Assembly (NCBI GenBank): GCA_023400405.1
Contig: JAEXFD010000018.1
Coordinates: 1-6,495 of the forward strand
Source: Pseudomonadota bacterium
GTDB lineage: Bacteria > Pseudomonadota > Alphaproteobacteria > Sphingomonadales > Sphingomonadaceae
Length of the DNA stretch: 6,495 bases
Direction: 5' to 3'
Shown: positions 4,134 to 6,495 of the stretch, one piece after another
How the letters are laid out: the number at the start of each line of letters is the position of its first letter
Numbering within the stretch: the first letter of the stretch is position 1
Made by a program: the position numbers and the translations under genes
Notes under the pieces: generated by a model
Told to the model about the DNA's origin: nothing
Databases searched by the model: none
What the model saw: the letters and a program-made list of their open reading frames with translations, nothing else

Positions 4134-6495
4134 GTGAATCGTTCGCGACTGAAATGGAGCTGTGCCGTTGCGGCGCTGGTCGGCGGTACGCTGAACGCCC
4201 CGGCCTGGGCACAGACCCAGCCGGCTCCTGCCCCCGCGCCGACGCCGGCACCGGGCCAGAATCGTGCTCCGCCGCCGCAGCATGCTGAAGCAGCGCCCGC
4301 CGACGGGAGCGACGGCTCGGACGAGATCGTCGTCACCGGCGTCGTGCGCGGCGCGGTGCAAACCGACGTCAAGCCAGAGGTCCAGCTCAGCCCGGCGGAC
4401 ATCCAGGCCTATGGCGCCTCGAACGTCAACGACCTCGTCTCGGCATTGTCGGCGCAGCTCGGCACCGGGCAGGGGCGGGGCGGCGAGGCGCCGGTGATCC
4501 TGCTCAGCGGCCGGCGCTCGAGCATGAACGAGATCGGCTCGCTGCCGCCCGAGGCGATCGAGCGCGTGGACGTGTTTCCCGAGGAAGTCGCGCTGCAATA
4601 TGGCTACAGCGCGTCGCAGAAGGTGATCAACTTCGTGCTGCGCCCGCGCTTCCAGTCGCTGGCGGTCGAACTCGAGGGCCGGACGCCGACCGCAGGCGGC
4701 AACTTCACCCAACAGGGCGATGCCGAGCTGGTGAAGCTCAACCGCCAGGGCCGGATCGAGCTCAACGTCGACTACGATCACAATTCGAGCATCCTGGAGA
4801 GCGAGCGCGGGGTCACCCGCGCCGGCTCTTCGCTGTTCGACACGCGGGGCAACATCGTCGGCATCGGGGGCGGCGAAATCGATCCGGCGCTGAGCGCACT
4901 GGCCGGCACCCCGGTGAACGTCGCCGGCGTGCCCGGGGCGGCGGCAGCGGGTCCGCTGGGCCTCGGCGCCTTCGCGGCGAATCCGAACACGCCCAATACG
5001 ACCGATCTCACGCCCTATCGCACGCTGGTCGGCCCGCAGACCGACCTGACGATCAAAGGCGTCTACAACCGCGCGCTCTCGTCCAAGGTCTCGGCGACCG
5101 CGAACGTGCAGCTGAACGTCAACCAGAGCGAATCGCTGCTCGGCCTGCCGGGCGTCAGCCTGCGCCTGCCCGCGGGCAGCCCGTTCTCGCCGTTCACCCA
5201 GGACGTGACGCTGCTGCGCTATCTCGACAGCCAGTCGCCGCTGTCGCGCTCGACCCATGGGCAGACGATGCATGGCGAGCTCACCGTCAACGGCGACGAA
5301 GCGCCCTGGTCGAAAGCGTGGCGCTGGTCGTTCAACGGCAGCTATGATCGCGCGACCAGCCAGACGGTTACCGATACCGGCATCGATGCGACCGCGATCC
5401 AGGCGCGGCTCGACGCGCGCGATCCCGGCCTCAATCCCTTCGCCACGATCCCGCTGGGCCTGATCGGCTTCCGGCCGGCCGATGTCGCCAACACGACGAC
5501 GAGCACCGGCGTGATCGACATGCTCACCAACGGGCCGCTGTTCGCACTTCCGGCCGGCAAGGCGAACCTCAGCCTGCGCGTGCGCGGCAACACCCAGGAC
5601 CTTTCGAGCGATTCCTTCCTGCGTGGCACGCCGCGCAGCTCGGACATCTCGCGCGACAGCGCCAGTTTCCGCGGCAACATCAACCTGCCGATCGCCAGCC
5701 GGCGCTATGCGGTGCTCGACGCGATCGGCGACCTTTCGGTCAACGCCAATCTCGAAGTCGAGCAGCTCTCCGATTTCGGACGCCTCGTCGCCACCGGCTA
5801 TGGCTTCAACTGGTCGCCGATCACGCAGATCCAGGCGCGCGTGAATTGGACCAGCGACAGCAACGCGCCGACGCCCCAGCAGCTTGGCAACCCGGTGCTC
5901 AGCACGCCCAATGTGCGCGTATTCGACTATGTCCGCGGCGAAAGCGTCGACATCACCTCGATCACCGGCGGCAATCCGCAGCTGCGGGCGGACAGCCGCC
6001 ACGTGTTCAACGTGGGGCTCAACATCCGCCCGTTCGAGAAGACCAATCTCGGCCTCTTCGCCAACTATACCAGCCAGCGCTATCGCAACACGACCGAGAG
6101 CTTTCCCGGTGCCACCGCCGATATCGAGGCGGCCTTTCCCGATCGCTTCGTCCGCGATGCCGATGGGCAATTGCTCAGCATCGACTATCGCCCGGTGAAT
6201 TATGCCCGGCACGATCGCCAGCAGCTGCGCTGGGGGTTCAGCCTGCAGCTCCCGATCCCCTCTCCCCAGGCCAAGCGGCTGCAGGAGCGGCGCGATGCCT
6301 TCCGCAAGGCGCGCGAGGAATCGCAGCGCACCGGCCAGCCGCTGCCGCCCGAATTCACGGCCCAGCTCGCCCAGTTCCGGCGTCTCGGCCAGCAGGGCAG
6401 CCTGTTCGGCTCGCCGACGCCGCAGCAGCGTCCGTCCGGGCAGGACGGGCCGCGGCCGGACGGGCAGGGCGGACCCCCGCGCGACGGCGCTGGCC
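4134..6495 (+). CDS. TonB-dependent outer-membrane receptor (3' end outside window)
   Basis: The frame is open from the GTG at 4134 to the window end (787 codons, incomplete). TonB-dependent receptors import large or scarce ligands across the outer membrane using energy passed on by TonB-ExbBD. The product has a signal peptide with likely cleavage after AWA (residue 26), a Pro/Ala-rich spacer (30-50), a TonB box DEIVVTG (63-69), a plug (about 75-173) and barrel strands with alternating aromatic residues (about 175-710). The plug reads IERVDVFPEEVALQYGYSAS and then QKVINFVLRPRF, where common receptors have a RxEVLRGP-YGxxAxGGVINI pattern, so this is a divergent subfamily. Residues 714 onward form a charged stretch (KRLQERRDAFRKAREESQR) and then a Gly/Pro/Gln-rich stretch reaching the edge, probably a long loop before the last strands. 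The ligand is unknown and no linked uptake gene is visible. Confidence 0.93.
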   Translation, partial: MNRSRLKWSCAVAALVGGTLNAPAWAQTQPAPAPAPTPAPGQNRAPPPQHAEAAPADGSDGSDEIVVTGVVRGAVQTDVKPEVQLSPADIQAYGASNVNDLVSALSAQLGTGQGRGGEAPVILLSGRRSSMNEIGSLPPEAIERVDVFPEEVALQYGYSASQKVINFVLRPRFQSLAVELEGRTPTAGGNFTQQGDAELVKLNRQGRIELNVDYDHNSSILESERGVTRAGSSLFDTRGNIVGIGGGEIDPALSALAGTPVNVAGVPGAAAAGPLGLGAFAANPNTPNTTDLTPYRTLVGPQTDLTIKGVYNRALSSKVSATANVQLNVNQSESLLGLPGVSLRLPAGSPFSPFTQDVTLLRYLDSQSPLSRSTHGQTMHGELTVNGDEAPWSKAWRWSFNGSYDRATSQTVTDTGIDATAIQARLDARDPGLNPFATIPLGLIGFRPADVANTTTSTGVIDMLTNGPLFALPAGKANLSLRVRGNTQDLSSDSFLRGTPRSSDISRDSASFRGNINLPIASRRYAVLDAIGDLSVNANLEVEQLSDFGRLVATGYGFNWSPITQIQARVNWTSDSNAPTPQQLGNPVLSTPNVRVFDYVRGESVDITSITGGNPQLRADSRHVFNVGLNIRPFEKTNLGLFANYTSQRYRNTTESFPGATADIEAAFPDRFVRDADGQLLSIDYRPVNYARHDRQQLRWGFSLQLPIPSPQAKRLQERRDAFRKAREESQRTGQPLPPEFTAQLAQFRRLGQQGSLFGSPTPQQRPSGQDGPRPDGQGGPPRDGAG

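Noticed and set aside
4119..6212. A 697-codon open frame on the minus strand across nearly the whole receptor gene
   Set aside because: It is antisense to a clear receptor with signal peptide, TonB box and plug. Its translation is rich in Arg/Ala/Gly/Asp/Val with no recognisable domain, as expected for a complementary frame in GC-rich DNA.

Overview
The window looks like a stretch of a GC-rich alphaproteobacterial chromosome, most probably a sphingomonad (Sphingomonas or a close relative). I infer this from composition, from the gene order, and from the type of TonB-dependent receptor at the right end; no rRNA or other marker is present to prove it.

Left half, minus strand (2891 down to 75): a tightly packed four-gene operon, ftsE - ftsX - YdcF/DUF218 protein - PlsC-type acyltransferase. 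Every junction overlaps (ATGA, GTGA, TGATG) and only the first gene has a clear Shine-Dalgarno, so the chain appears translationally coupled. It combines the FtsEX ABC-type complex, which controls peptidoglycan remodelling at division, with two inner-membrane envelope enzymes: a DUF218 protein and a 1-acylglycerol-3-phosphate acyltransferase of the HX4E variant. After the operon, at the very left edge, lies a perfect 17-bp inverted repeat (1-51). It may be a terminator or a dispersed intergenic palindrome.

Middle, plus strand: a 174-bp divergent region holds a good sigma70-like promoter (TTGCTG-17-TAGAAT) for a 240-residue protein with an N-terminal MJ0042-type zinc ribbon, a proline-rich linker, one transmembrane helix and a periplasmic beta-rich domain. 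Next is a complete tRNA-Leu(GAG) gene with encoded CCA, a plausible promoter upstream and a strong intrinsic terminator downstream.

Right half, plus strand: from a GTG at 4134 to the window end runs a 5' portion (787 codons) of a TonB-dependent outer-membrane receptor. It has a signal peptide, proline-rich spacer, TonB box (DEIVVTG), a divergent plug domain and much of the barrel. It ends inside a charged, then Gly/Pro/Gln-rich insertion. Its transcription is insulated from the tRNA by the terminator.

I see no mobile element, CRISPR array, phage gene or clear sign of horizontal transfer. The region is mostly conserved chromosomal material. The points most worth a second look are the zinc-ribbon membrane protein divergent from ftsE, the non-standard receptor plug with its low-complexity insertion, and the left-edge palindrome.
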